Origin: Ignavibacteria bacterium
GTDB taxonomy: Bacteria > Bacteroidota > Ignavibacteria > Ignavibacteriales > Ignavibacteriaceae
DNA length: 64,000 nt
NCBI GenBank assembly: GCA_030684555.1
Contig: JAUXVN010000013.1
Location: 1 to 64,000, forward strand
Direction: 5' to 3'
In this document: positions 26,263 to 35,516 of the stretch, piece after piece
Position numbering within the stretch: position 1 is the stretch's first letter
Layout: every line of letters starts with the position of its first letter
Translations under genes and position numbers: made by a program
Notes under the pieces: generated by a model
The model's database searches: none
Seen by the model: the letters and a program-made list of their open reading frames with translations, nothing else
Told to the model about the DNA's origin: nothing

Positions 26263-27369
26263 ATGAGTCAAATTAGCAAAGAAGGATTACTTAAGGCTTT
26301 AGCCCGGGTTGATGATCCAGACTTACACAAAGATTTAGTTACACTTAATATGGTAAATAATATAAAAATAGATGGGAACGATGTGTCTGTTGATATAGTT
26401 TTAACAACCCCGGCGTGCCCATTAAAAGATAAAATTGAAAGTGATTGTAGAGAAGCGATCACATCGGATTTCCCTCAAATCAAAAAATTAAATATTAATA
26501 TGACTTCAAAAGTTGCAACTCATAACTTTGCGGCTAAAAATGCCATAATCCCTGGAGTTAAAAATACCATAGCCGTAGCAAGCGGTAAAGGTGGTGTTGG
26601 TAAAAGTACAGTTGCAGTCAATTTGGCAGTTGCTTTAGCAAAAGAAGGAGCTTCAGTCGGTTTAATTGATGCTGATATTTATGGTCCAAGCATTCCGTTA
26701 ATGCTCGGAATAAAGGAGAAACCAAAAGTCTATCAGGATAAAGATACGATGAAAATGATTCCGCTTACCAACTTCGGAATTAAATTAATGTCAATCGGTT
26801 TTCTTATTGATGAAAATACACCGATAATTTGGCGGGGTCCAATGGCGAGTGGTGCGGTTAAACAATTTTTATCTGATGTTGATTGGGAAGAACTCGATTA
26901 TCTAATATTCGATATGCCTCCGGGAACAGGAGATATTCAATTAACATTATGCCAAACCATCCCACTTACAGGGGCAGTAATTGTTACAACTCCCCAAGAA
27001 GTTTCTCTGACCGATGCGAGAAAAGCACTTAAAATGTTTGCTCGCGTAAATGTTCCTGTTTTAGGCGTTGTTGAAAACATGAGCTGCTTTATAGCCCCTG
27101 ATACAGGATTGAAATATGATATCTTCGGTACAGGCGGCGGTCAAAAACTTGCAGATGAAGAAAATGTTCCATTCTTGGGAGGTATTCCATTACATCAAAA
27201 TGTAAGAGTTGGTGGAGATAAAGGAATTCCGATAGTTTACGATTTACCGGATTCAGAACACGCAAAAACAATCACTGCAATTGCTAAAAATTTAGCACAG
27301 CAAATCAGCATTAGAAATCTCGGTGCAGATTCTTTACCTATTGAAATATTAATTGGAGATAATAATTAA
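26263..27369 (+). CDS. mrp: Mrp/ApbC-family Fe-S cluster carrier ATPase lacking the CxxC pair
   Basis: 368 residues. An N-terminal MIP18 (DUF59) domain (about 5-85, with TTPACPLKDKIESDC) is followed by a ParA/MRP P-loop domain: GKGGVGKSTVAVNLA, DADIYGPSIPLMLG, FDMPPGTGDIQLTL. The family holds a bridging 4Fe-4S cluster through CxxC near the C-terminus; the aligned segment here (M273-S-C-F-I-A-P-D-T-G282) has Ala278 and Thr281 at those places and only one nearby Cys (275). So a carrier role is uncertain. GGAGAG precedes the ATG. A NifU-type scaffold gene follows at once. Confidence 0.9.
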   Translation: MSQISKEGLLKALARVDDPDLHKDLVTLNMVNNIKIDGNDVSVDIVLTTPACPLKDKIESDCREAITSDFPQIKKLNINMTSKVATHNFAAKNAIIPGVKNTIAVASGKGGVGKSTVAVNLAVALAKEGASVGLIDADIYGPSIPLMLGIKEKPKVYQDKDTMKMIPLTNFGIKLMSIGFLIDENTPIIWRGPMASGAVKQFLSDVDWEELDYLIFDMPPGTGDIQLTLCQTIPLTGAVIVTTPQEVSLTDARKALKMFARVNVPVLGVVENMSCFIAPDTGLKYDIFGTGGGQKLADEENVPFLGGIPLHQNVRVGGDKGIPIVYDLPDSEHAKTITAIAKNLAQQISIRNLGADSLPIEILIGDNN

Positions 27370-27373
27370 TAAT

Positions 27374-27598
27374 ATGGAAGAACGAATTAAAAATGCGCTT
27401 GAAGGGATTAGACCATATTTAAAAGCTGACGGTGGAGATGTAGAATTGGTTAATGTTTCTAAAGATGGAATTGTTCAAGTAAAACTATTAGGAGCATGCA
27501 GTTCATGCCCGATGTCGCAAATGACTTTACGTGCCGGTGTGGAACGGGCATTGATTAGAGCAGTACCCGGGATAAGAAGGGTCGAAGCAGTTTCTTAA
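27374..27598 (+). CDS. NifU C-terminal domain protein (Fe-S scaffold/carrier)
   Basis: 74 residues from the ATG at 27374 (a longer frame reaches into mrp to 27353 but is less likely). The protein reads IRPYLKADGGDVELV, then LLGACSSCPMSQMTL with the CxxC that binds a 4Fe-4S cluster, and ends VPGIRRVEAV. This is the NfuA/NifU C-terminal domain. It starts 4 bases after the mrp stop, so the two are almost certainly co-expressed. Confidence 0.9.
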   Translation: MEERIKNALEGIRPYLKADGGDVELVNVSKDGIVQVKLLGACSSCPMSQMTLRAGVERALIRAVPGIRRVEAVS

Positions 27599-27667
27599 GT
27601 TATAGATCTTTAATGTTTAATTAATAAAAATATTGAATAATCTCCCATTACTGGTTTAGCTTTGCCT

Positions 27668-28726
27668 ATGAATCAACTAAACATAACTGATAGCTCTGTG
27701 ATTCAGAAAACTTTTCTGATTACATCAATTTTATTAACGCTTATCATTGTATACCTCTTTTCTGATATTGTATTGATTTTGGGTATTTCCATTTTATTGA
27801 GCCTGCTCTTCGATCCAGTTGTAAAATATTTTGAGAGAAATGGTTTAGGAAGGCTGCCATCAACAATTACAGTATTCGGGTTGGTTTCCTTTTTATTCTA
27901 TTTTGCATTTTCTGTTTTTATTCCAAACATAGTAAGACAACTGAATTCTCTCGGTCAAACATTAAAAGATTTTTCAATTCAGGATAAGATTACTGCAGTT
28001 GAAGTTTATCTGAATAAAATTTTCTTTTTCCTCCCATCGGATATAATTTCAAAACAAGTTGAACAATTTCTTTCAAGTTCAGTTGAAAATGCTTTCTTCC
28101 AATTCACTACAGTCATACCGAACATTTTCTCAGTCCTAATTTTTATGGTTCTTATTCCCTTCACTACATTTTTTATTGTTAAAGATCATTCAAAATTAAC
28201 CAGGGGAATTTTAAATCTTCTCCCAAATAAATACTTTGAAATGTCCTACTGGATTATAAAGAAGATCACTCAACAACTTGGTAGATATGTTCGAGGCTGG
28301 GTACTCGATGCAACTTTTGTTGGACTTGCTTGTGGATTGAGTTTTTATATTTTAGGAATTGATAATGCAACAGCATTAGGAATTATCGCAGGTCTTGGAC
28401 ATTTAGTTCCTTATTTTGGTCCGATGATTGGGGGGATTCCGGCTATTGCTTTGTCTATAATTCAGAACGGAGATTTATCCTCAGTTCCGTTTATACTCTT
28501 TGCGTTGATGGGTATTTATATCGTTGATAATGGTGTTGTTCAACCATATGTTTTTTCAAAAAGTGTTGACATGCATCCATTGATAATAATTTTACTCATT
28601 GTGGCGGGTAGTCAGCTTTTCGGAATTTTTGGGATGTTACTGGCTGTTCCAACTGCAACAGTAATTAGAACAGCAGCTACCGAAATCTATTTTGCTTTAA
28701 AGAATTATAAAATTGCAAGATTATAA
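27668..28726 (+). CDS. AI-2E/PerM family membrane transporter
   Basis: 352 residues from the ATG at 27668 (a TTG at 27662 is also in frame). It has about eight membrane segments: LITSILLTLIIVYLFSDIVLILGISILLSLLF, VFGLVSFLFYFAFSVF, VLIFMVLIPFTTFFIV and a C-terminal set. Family marks are the paired PYFGPMIGGIPAI and GVVQPYVFSKSVDMHPL. Members export autoinducer-2 or act as Na+/H+ antiporters; the substrate is unknown. The gene converges on moxR with a 2-base gap. Confidence 0.88.
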   Translation: MNQLNITDSSVIQKTFLITSILLTLIIVYLFSDIVLILGISILLSLLFDPVVKYFERNGLGRLPSTITVFGLVSFLFYFAFSVFIPNIVRQLNSLGQTLKDFSIQDKITAVEVYLNKIFFFLPSDIISKQVEQFLSSSVENAFFQFTTVIPNIFSVLIFMVLIPFTTFFIVKDHSKLTRGILNLLPNKYFEMSYWIIKKITQQLGRYVRGWVLDATFVGLACGLSFYILGIDNATALGIIAGLGHLVPYFGPMIGGIPAIALSIIQNGDLSSVPFILFALMGIYIVDNGVVQPYVFSKSVDMHPLIIILLIVAGSQLFGIFGMLLAVPTATVIRTAATEIYFALKNYKIARL

Positions 28727-28728
28727 AA

Positions 28729-29727
28729 TCAAGCTTCATCAATCAATTTATTAATGACACTAACTGTGCTCATTCCTTCAGCTTCTGCATTAAAGTTCAC
28801 AATAATTCTATGACGCAAAACCGGAATTAAGACTGATTTAACATCATCAATATTGGGAGTAAATCTACCGGAAATTACTGCTTTACTTTTTGCAGCTAAA
28901 ATTAAATACTGAGATGCTCGAGGACCTGCACCCCATCTTACCCAATCCTTCACAAATTTTGGTGCTGTTTCGCCATTTGGTCGAGTTTTAGAAACGAATT
29001 TCACTGCCCATTCTATCACGTTATCAGCTACAGGTACTTTTCTTATTAAGTCCTGAAAAACTATCAACTGCTCAGCAGATACCACTTTATTAAGTTGCTG
29101 CTGATATTGACTCGTAGTTGATCTAACAATTTCAACCTCTTCATTATAGGAGGGATAATCTAACCAAAGATTAAACATAAATCGATCAAGTTGAGCTTCA
29201 GGAAGCGGGTATGTTCCCTCTTGTTCAATAGGATTTTGTGTTGCCAAAACAAAAAATGGTTCATCAAGTAAGTATGATTTCCCTGCTATCGTTACCCGGT
29301 GTTCTTGCATAGCTTCAAGCAGAGCTGCTTGTGTTTTTGGTGGTGTTCTGTTTATTTCATCTGCCAAAACTACATTCGCAAAAATTGGACCTGAAATAAA
29401 ACGGAACTCTCTCTTTTTAGTTATAGGATCTTCTTCAATGATTTCCGTTCCGGTAATATCACTTGGCATTAAATCCGGTGTAAATTGAATTCTATTAAAC
29501 TTAAGGTCAATCACATTTGCAAGTGTTTTTATTAATAGCGTTTTAGCAAGTCCGGGAACACCAACGAGCAAACAATGACCGCGCGATAAGAGCGAAATAA
29601 GAAGATGATCTATCGTATCATCTTGTCCAACAATAACTTTTGCAATTTCCGATTTGATTTTGTTGACTGATTCTTTTAACGAATGTACTACTGCAACATC
29701 ATCATTTAATGATAAATTTTCTTTCAA
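28729..29727 (-). CDS. MoxR-family AAA+ ATPase
   Basis: 332 residues. Walker A GVPGLAKT, Walker B VVLADEINRTPPKTQAALLEAMQE, FFVLATQNPIEQEGTYPLPEAQLDRF with sensor 1 and the arginine finger region, then the C-terminal lid with WGAGPRASQYLILAAK. MoxR ATPases help assemble or activate envelope complexes, normally with DUF58/VWA partners, which are not present here. It follows the foldase genes by 8 bases, so it is probably their operon mate; this order also occurs in other Bacteroidota as I recall. Confidence 0.9.
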   Translation of the reverse strand: MKENLSLNDDVAVVHSLKESVNKIKSEIAKVIVGQDDTIDHLLISLLSRGHCLLVGVPGLAKTLLIKTLANVIDLKFNRIQFTPDLMPSDITGTEIIEEDPITKKREFRFISGPIFANVVLADEINRTPPKTQAALLEAMQEHRVTIAGKSYLLDEPFFVLATQNPIEQEGTYPLPEAQLDRFMFNLWLDYPSYNEEVEIVRSTTSQYQQQLNKVVSAEQLIVFQDLIRKVPVADNVIEWAVKFVSKTRPNGETAPKFVKDWVRWGAGPRASQYLILAAKSKAVISGRFTPNIDDVKSVLIPVLRHRIIVNFNAEAEGMSTVSVINKLIDEA

Positions 29728-29735
29728 AGAAAGTC

Positions 29736-31007
29736 CTATAATTTAATTTCCCAGTATATTTTCGACTTCAATTCTTCCATCCATTCAGAATAAAGTTTTT
29801 GCTTTTTATATTCTTCACTAAGTCGTTTAACATCAGCAAAATCAATATTAAGATCGGGTTTGTGTTGAGGGATTCTCTTTTCCAAAAAAACTATGTGATA
29901 ACCATAGGTATCTGCTGAATAGTCAACGCGCTTCGGAAAACTGATTTCACCTTCTTTTAATTTGCCCACGGCATCCAACAAATTTTTATCTAATTGATTC
30001 AGGTAAAAAGTCCCGAGAGCACCACCGAATGGTACTGTTTCTTTATCATCGCTATATTTTTTGGCAAGATCATAAAATGATTGATTAAACCTAACGATCG
30101 AATCTCTAATCTCTGTTAAAAACTCAATTGCTGATAAATCTGCTTCATCGTCAGCTTTAACTTTAATAAGAATATGCCTGGTATGTATTGACTCTCCCCT
30201 TCTCTCTAAAAGTTGAATGATGTGAAATCCAACAGGAGATTCAATCACTGAAGAAATCTCACCGTCCTGTAATGCAAAGGCGGCAGATTCAAATTCCGGG
30301 AAAAATACTCCGCGTTTCACAAACCCCAAATCTCCTCCTTGAACGGCGCTTCCCGGATCTTCAGAATTTTCTTTTGCCAACAATGCAAAGTCTGCTCCAC
30401 TTTTGATGGAATCAAGAAGTAATGATGCTTTTTCAAAATACTTTGTTTTCAAAGTTGTTGAAGTTTTCGGATTTCTAAAGATGTGTGATACTTTTACCTT
30501 TTCAGGAATTACTCCGAGACTATCTTTATACATTTCAAAAAAATCTTCAACCTCTCTTCTTGATGATTCGATAAATCCGAATTTTTTGTCCTGCATTTTC
30601 TGCACCAACACATTCTTCCGAATATCGTCACGCAATTCCCGTTTTATTTTTTCAAAGCCCATTCCATATACTTGCTCAACTCTCTCACGAGAGCCATATT
30701 GCTGAACAAACATCTCAAGTTGATAATCTAATTGTCGTGTGACTTCATCTTCGGTTACCATAATCGAATCTATTAATGCTTGAGCAAGCAAAAGTTTTTC
30801 ATCAATTAATAATTTGAGAACTTGTTCACGAACTGCCGGATCATTTGGTTCAAGTTTACGTTGTGAAGCTAATAAATTTGCCTGGAAATTAATTTCACTT
30901 AAAAGTATAACTTCGTTATCAACTATTGCAGCAATCTTATCAACTGTTTGTTGAGGATAAATTGTTGCACACGATAGTATGATAAATATTGCGAAAATGG
31001 TTTTCAT
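29736..31007 (-). CDS. surA: SurA-like periplasmic peptidyl-prolyl isomerase
   Basis: 423 residues from the ATG at 31007, which begins a clear signal peptide (MKTIFAIFIILSCATIYPQQ); the longer frame to 31067 overlaps the neighbour heavily. The SurA N-domain reads VDKIAAIVDNEVILLSEIN. Two parvulin (PPIC) domains follow: VSHIFRNPKTS...SGADFALLAKENSEDPGSAVQGGDLGFV...GFHIIQL, and HTRHILIKVKADDE...FYDLAKKYSDDKETVPFGGALGTF...GYHIVFLEKR. The arrangement is that of SurA, the chaperone for outer-membrane barrels such as LptD. Third gene of the foldase run. Confidence 0.92.
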   Translation of the reverse strand: MKTIFAIFIILSCATIYPQQTVDKIAAIVDNEVILLSEINFQANLLASQRKLEPNDPAVREQVLKLLIDEKLLLAQALIDSIMVTEDEVTRQLDYQLEMFVQQYGSRERVEQVYGMGFEKIKRELRDDIRKNVLVQKMQDKKFGFIESSRREVEDFFEMYKDSLGVIPEKVKVSHIFRNPKTSTTLKTKYFEKASLLLDSIKSGADFALLAKENSEDPGSAVQGGDLGFVKRGVFFPEFESAAFALQDGEISSVIESPVGFHIIQLLERRGESIHTRHILIKVKADDEADLSAIEFLTEIRDSIVRFNQSFYDLAKKYSDDKETVPFGGALGTFYLNQLDKNLLDAVGKLKEGEISFPKRVDYSADTYGYHIVFLEKRIPQHKPDLNIDFADVKRLSEEYKKQKLYSEWMEELKSKIYWEIKL

Positions 31008-31014
31008 GTATTTC

Positions 31015-31824
31015 CTATTTATTAAATTCAATTTCGTTGCTGTTATAAAGTTCTTTAAGGTATTCATCTAATAATTCTATTCTTCTTCTTTGCAAATAAC
31101 TATTTTTTACATCTGTAGAGATAACAAAATATGGAGGTGTTGTATCTTTTGAGTATTTGTCAATCATTTGTACTACTGAAAAATCACCATTTTCCAGAGG
31201 TATAACCGGACTTATCTCTCCCGGATTCATCTCTCTTGCAATTCGAGCTAAAATTCCTGATAAAAATCTATATTCAGGAAGAAAATAATCCGTTCTTGAA
31301 GAAACAACATTTGGAGTAGTTGTTATACTTTTGGAAGCTTTGTTCCAGTCACTTTCGACTAAAATATTTCTGAATACAATTGCTTTTTCTTCGTTATCAA
31401 AAACTATCTGATTAATAAAATATGAATCAGAAATAGTTTTGAAAACCGCTTTGTTTTTGTTGTAGAACTCTTCAAGTTCTTTTTCATTTATTTCAGAAAT
31501 TTTTTCTTGAAGATATTGGTTTACCCAGAGTGTTTTTGCTAATTCTTTATTTGACAATTCTGAAAGCCGGGTATACTCTTTTGATTCAGTTAAACCTTCC
31601 TTTACCGCCTGCTGGAATAATAATTCATTATTAATCCAATTGCGGATATACTCGTTTCGCTCGAATCTTTTAATGTTTAGAGAATCCCCCGGAATCACAA
31701 TATCCGAATTGTATAAAGCCGTATTATTAACCCGAACAATGGCTTCATCGTCACTTTTTTTATCTCCGCAGCTTAGAAAAATAACTGCGGAGATTATTAA
31801 TACTAAAATAGAACTCTTATTCAC
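31015..31824 (-). CDS. SurA-N-type periplasmic lipoprotein, foldase-like
   Basis: 269 residues. Signal with lipobox FLSCG (Cys19), then a helical SurA-N-like segment (YIRNWINNELLFQQAVKEGLTESKEYTRL...) and a long helical linker. A weak PPIase-like region follows: VSSRTDYFLPEYRFLSGILARIAREMNPGEISPVIPLENGDFSVVQMIDK. The isomerase site is hard to see, so it may be a chaperone rather than an enzyme. It sits between two PPIC proteins, overlapping the upstream one by 8 bases. Confidence 0.65.
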   Translation of the reverse strand: MNKSSILVLIISAVIFLSCGDKKSDDEAIVRVNNTALYNSDIVIPGDSLNIKRFERNEYIRNWINNELLFQQAVKEGLTESKEYTRLSELSNKELAKTLWVNQYLQEKISEINEKELEEFYNKNKAVFKTISDSYFINQIVFDNEEKAIVFRNILVESDWNKASKSITTTPNVVSSRTDYFLPEYRFLSGILARIAREMNPGEISPVIPLENGDFSVVQMIDKYSKDTTPPYFVISTDVKNSYLQRRRIELLDEYLKELYNSNEIEFNK

Positions 31825-33817
31825 CTTTAAAGGCTTTTGTTAATTCACTTTTAAATACTTCAGGTTTGTATAATTTTTTCAAATAATCGACATAAGCATT
31901 TTCAAGTCTCTTGCTTTCCTCTTCCTGGAATGAGCCGGAAACTTCTGCTTTTGCTTCTTCGAAAGTTTTAGTTCTTGTTTTATCTTTTTGAATTAATCGA
32001 AGTATCACAAAACCGCCGCTGTTTGGAAAAGGTTCTGTAAATTCTCCCGATCTAACTAATTCATTTGCCTTTATTGCAAGTGGATTGGAATTGGCATCAA
32101 CTAAGTCATACATACCTAATTTTTCTTTCATGCCGTAACGCTCGGTATATTTTTCAACTAATCCGGTAAAATCTTCACCGTCCTTAAGTTGTTTATATAG
32201 TGAATTTGCTACACTGTCGTTACGTACAAAGATTTCTTGATATGAAACTCTGTCAGTCCAATTGTATTTTGATTTATTTTTATCATAATGAGCAAAAAGC
32301 CGGGTACTATCTAATTCGATTTTACCCCATACTTCTTCATCCTGAAGTTTAAAAATAAAAATACCGTTTTTATAATCATCCATTAAAGCTGCAAATTCAG
32401 GATTGATTTTATCAAGATTCAATGCTTCGAGTTCAAGTGCATATTCATCACTTTTTTTCTGAACTATCTGATTGACTGCTTCGCTGGTTAAGAATTTATT
32501 ATTAAAATCATTAACTGTTTTTAATGAATAGAATAAAGAATCAACTATTACAGACAATCCTGTAAATGAGAATAATTCTGCATCTTTAATTTGGTTACGC
32601 CATTCAGCTTCCCAGTACTCAGAACCAATTCTAACAGAATCACCATGTTTAATAATAAAAGCTACGGTCGATTCATTTAACTTGTAGTTATATTTTTTCT
32701 TTAGATCTGCATTAAAGGCTTCGAGTTCGGTATTATATCTGAATTGTTTATAAATCTTTTTAAGATTCTCTTTATCCTCTTCAAAAGATGGATAAGGTTT
32801 CTTTTCAGTCAATTTAATTATATGAAAACCATAATTTGTTTTTACGACATCAGAGATTTCATCCACATTCAATTTGAATGCAGCTTCATCAAATTCTTTG
32901 ATCATCATTCTACGTTCAAAATAATTTAAATCGCCGCCGTTTCTTTTTGATCCTGTATCTTTTGAAAATCTTTCAGCAACTTCAGCAAAACTTTTACCTT
33001 CTTTAAGAAGTAGTTTTACGGAATCAATTCGTGCGATTGCGAATGCGGTATCAGGTTTCCCTTCATCATCAAAAAAATCAACCAATACATGGCTCGCTCT
33101 TATTTGAGGAACTCTTTCCTGCTTTTCTGTAACTTTAATTACATGATAGCCGAATCTTGTTTTTACAGGTGAAGGATAAATTCCACCTATTTTTGTTTCA
33201 TATGCTGCATCTTCAAATTCGGGAATCAACATTCCGGCGGTAATGTAGTAAATATCTCCACCCGATTTTTTCGAAAATTGGTCGTCAGAATATTTTTCGG
33301 CGAGTTCATCGAAACTTTCACCTTTATTAATTTTCTCAATAATTTCGGTAGCAAGTTTTTTTGCACCTTCATCACCTAAGGTATCGGGACGAATCATTAT
33401 ATGACTGCAACGAAGTTCATATTTTCTCTTTTCATAAAGATCTTTTATTGCAGGTTCAACTAAATATTTTTCCAAAAGATAAGTTACTCCAACTTTCTTT
33501 TTATAGTCGAGTAATTCACTCTGTAAATCAGCATCTTTTTCATAACCTCTTACAGAAGCATCCATCAATTTCATTTTAAAGTTAGAATAAAGATTTAGAA
33601 AATTCTCTAATTGAGGGATCGAATCATTTTTTGCATTTTCCAAACCACCTGAATTCTTTGCGTAGGCTTTTTCGAATTCACCCATAGTAATTTGACTTTT
33701 ATCAAATTTTACAAGTGTAATATCAGAATGTTGTGTAGCACAGGAAGACAATAGTATTGAAGCTGTGAGCAAAAAAGAAAAAATTGAAATACGAACAACC
33801 ATCGTTAGTTTCTCCAT
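31817..33817 (-). CDS. Parvulin-type peptidyl-prolyl isomerase lipoprotein
   Basis: 666 residues. Lipobox LSSCA (Cys26) after the signal, a SurA/PrsA-like N-domain, then two PPIC domains. The first reads RCSHIMIRPDTLGD...FDELAEKYSDDQFSKKSGGDIYYI...GYHVIKV. The second reads RASHVLVDFFDDEG...FAEVAERFSKDTGSKRNGGDLNYF...GFHIIKL. The C-terminal part has a third, diverged copy (YQEIFVRND...FTGLVEKYTERYGMKEKLGMYDL). Probably an outer-membrane-anchored foldase of the periplasm. First gene of the run to moxR. Confidence 0.85.
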   Translation of the reverse strand: MEKLTMVVRISIFSFLLTASILLSSCATQHSDITLVKFDKSQITMGEFEKAYAKNSGGLENAKNDSIPQLENFLNLYSNFKMKLMDASVRGYEKDADLQSELLDYKKKVGVTYLLEKYLVEPAIKDLYEKRKYELRCSHIMIRPDTLGDEGAKKLATEIIEKINKGESFDELAEKYSDDQFSKKSGGDIYYITAGMLIPEFEDAAYETKIGGIYPSPVKTRFGYHVIKVTEKQERVPQIRASHVLVDFFDDEGKPDTAFAIARIDSVKLLLKEGKSFAEVAERFSKDTGSKRNGGDLNYFERRMMIKEFDEAAFKLNVDEISDVVKTNYGFHIIKLTEKKPYPSFEEDKENLKKIYKQFRYNTELEAFNADLKKKYNYKLNESTVAFIIKHGDSVRIGSEYWEAEWRNQIKDAELFSFTGLSVIVDSLFYSLKTVNDFNNKFLTSEAVNQIVQKKSDEYALELEALNLDKINPEFAALMDDYKNGIFIFKLQDEEVWGKIELDSTRLFAHYDKNKSKYNWTDRVSYQEIFVRNDSVANSLYKQLKDGEDFTGLVEKYTERYGMKEKLGMYDLVDANSNPLAIKANELVRSGEFTEPFPNSGGFVILRLIQKDKTRTKTFEEAKAEVSGSFQEEESKRLENAYVDYLKKLYKPEVFKSELTKAFKGE

Positions 33818-34057
33818 AGTTTATTTGTTATGAGTCATTTATTATAAAATAAAAAATCTGAATTGATGTAGTAACCAAGTGAATAATCAGTTAAGAAAGG
33901 TTTCCCTTTATAATTTTAAAATTCCTAATTTTTAAACGTAAATTTTACTGAAGTCCCCCTTGAAAAGCAAGGTAAATTGACGGAAATGAGAGAGAATATG
34001 GTTTTTATGAAATGATGTTTTTCAGTTCAGTTCGGCTATTCTTATTTATTGGTCAAC

Positions 34058-34978
34058 TTATGTTTTTATAATCTTATATCTATCAATTTTCAAATTCTTC
34101 AATTGAACCAATATTGCTCCCATGGCAGCTATAAGCATTCCGAAACTTTCTTTTAAAGTAACAATTTCATCATTAAATAACCATGCCAAAATTGCTATTT
34201 GAACTAACATTGTACCATTAATAATGCTTGATTCCATAGCTGAAAGTGTTCTCAGTGTGATATTCCAAATTGTAAACGCAAAAGCCGTATTGATAACTGC
34301 CAACCAGAGCAAATAAATTACAGACGTTGAACTGAGTTGAGGAATTCCATCTAATAAATAACCTGAAAATATCAATATTAATGAACCTATTCCCATACTT
34401 ATCGCAGTTACAACAATCGGCGATAGATTACCTTCACGATTAATGTTTCTCCCGAGTATTGCTGAGAGTGCATTAGCTAAAACTCCAATAATCATAACAA
34501 AAATACCGACTAAAGTATTATCGAATAAATCTAACGGTAGGAAGTAAATCAAAATTCCGAAAATAAAAATTGAACTCCCTATCCACTGTAATCGAGTCGG
34601 TTTTTCGTTGAGTAGTCGTATTCCTAAAATTGCTACAAGAATTGGAGTAAAGTTCAACATCAAACTTACAGTTACCGATGGAAGTAAAAACAGCCCTAAA
34701 AACTGTGCCCCTTGTGTAAATGAATAAAAAATAATTCCAAGTAAAATGAGTTTTAGCCATTGTGATTTAGTAAGAGATTTAATTTCATTCAAATATTTTT
34801 TTTGAACTAAAAATGGAATGAAACATAAAAAGGCTAATCCGTACCTCAATCCCGCATAAGTGATTGGAGGAATTTCTGCCAATCCCCATTTAATTATAAT
34901 GAATGAAGTTGACCATAAAAAAGTAACTAATAAAGCTTGCAGTATAACCACGAAATGTGAGCTTGCAGAAAGTTTCAT
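34058..34978 (-). CDS. EamA-family (DMT superfamily) transporter
   Basis: 306 residues with ten hydrophobic helices in two EamA repeats. The first starts LQALLVTFLWSTSFIIIKWGLAEIPPITYAGLRYGLAFL. The second runs about IGVLANALSAILGRNINREGNLSPIVVTAISMGIGS to AAMGAILVQLK. Substrates of such permeases are amino acids, nucleosides or other metabolites; none can be assigned. It stands alone, with AT-rich spacers on both sides. Confidence 0.85.
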   Translation of the reverse strand: MKLSASSHFVVILQALLVTFLWSTSFIIIKWGLAEIPPITYAGLRYGLAFLCFIPFLVQKKYLNEIKSLTKSQWLKLILLGIIFYSFTQGAQFLGLFLLPSVTVSLMLNFTPILVAILGIRLLNEKPTRLQWIGSSIFIFGILIYFLPLDLFDNTLVGIFVMIIGVLANALSAILGRNINREGNLSPIVVTAISMGIGSLILIFSGYLLDGIPQLSSTSVIYLLWLAVINTAFAFTIWNITLRTLSAMESSIINGTMLVQIAILAWLFNDEIVTLKESFGMLIAAMGAILVQLKNLKIDRYKIIKT

Positions 34979-35214
34979 TTTGAGTGTAAGGTTTTAACTG
35001 AAAAAAATTGGAAATTACTAATAATTAAGTTGCTTAATATTTTTTGATTTAGCAAACAAACCCTCCTAACCTATTGATTTTTTAAAAAGGGGAAGTAAAA
35101 AAAGCCTGAAGTTTAAAAATGAAGTCTGAGGAACGCTAAACACAGCAATTTAGTTTTTCAACATTAAATGATTACAGAAAATCTCGTTATATTTTAACAA
35201 TCCTTTTATCTGGA

Positions 35215-35236
35215 GGTCGAGAACCATTTCTCGACC
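35215..35236. repeat. Hairpin 1 of the cluster
   Basis: GGTCGAGAA - CCAT - TTCTCGACC: a perfect 9-bp stem with a 4-base loop. It shares the core TCGAGAA / TTCTCGA with hairpin 3. Confidence 0.8.
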
Positions 35237-35274
35237 GGGGACTTTCTATAGAATATCCAATTTCTAAAATGTAA

Positions 35275-35294
35275 GGAACGGTCGCGACCGTTCC
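35275..35294. repeat. Hairpin 2 of the cluster (20-bp palindrome)
   Basis: GGAACGGTCGCGACCGTTCC, a perfect 20-base palindrome. It is much more GC-rich than the surrounding DNA and shares the half GGTCG/CGACC with hairpin 1. Confidence 0.8.
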
Positions 35295-35382
35295 CTACAA
35301 CAAAAATGGATATATCGAGATAATCCTTAACCCGCTTTTCACTATTTGTAAAGATTCTGTAACAACCGCTCCACTTACATGA

Positions 35383-35406
35383 CTGTCGAGAAATAGTTCT
35401 CGACAG
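35383..35406. repeat. Hairpin 3 of the cluster
   Basis: CTGTCGAGAA - ATAG - TTCTCGACAG: a perfect 10-bp stem with a 4-base loop, nearly the same design as hairpin 1. No T-run follows on either strand, so it is not a terminator. Confidence 0.8.
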
Positions 35407-35516
35407 CCGAGTGATAGCCGCACGGAAAAATACTACCTTAATCAACTCTCTCATAAAATAATGAGCAAATTCTTCCTTATATTGCAACCAATTTTTAACA
35501 ATCCTTTGAGTAACAA

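Larger units (their letters stand above)
34979..35516. other. Intergenic region carrying a hairpin cluster
   Basis: 538 bases between divergent genes. The part 34979-35200 is AT-rich with nothing recognised. The part 35215-35406 holds three strong inverted repeats (listed separately). An open frame across them on the minus strand (35487-35206) is a translation of the repeats, not a gene. The promoter of ettA must lie at the right end. Confidence 0.6.

Noticed and set aside
33954-33976. CCTTG-AAAAG-CAAGG small inverted repeat downstream of the EamA gene region
   Set aside because: Five-base arms, no T-run, and no second copy seen in the window.
35206-35487. 93-residue frame on the minus strand between EamA and EttA genes
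   Set aside because: It runs through all three hairpins, so its sequence is a translation of repeats. No domain and no ribosome-binding site.
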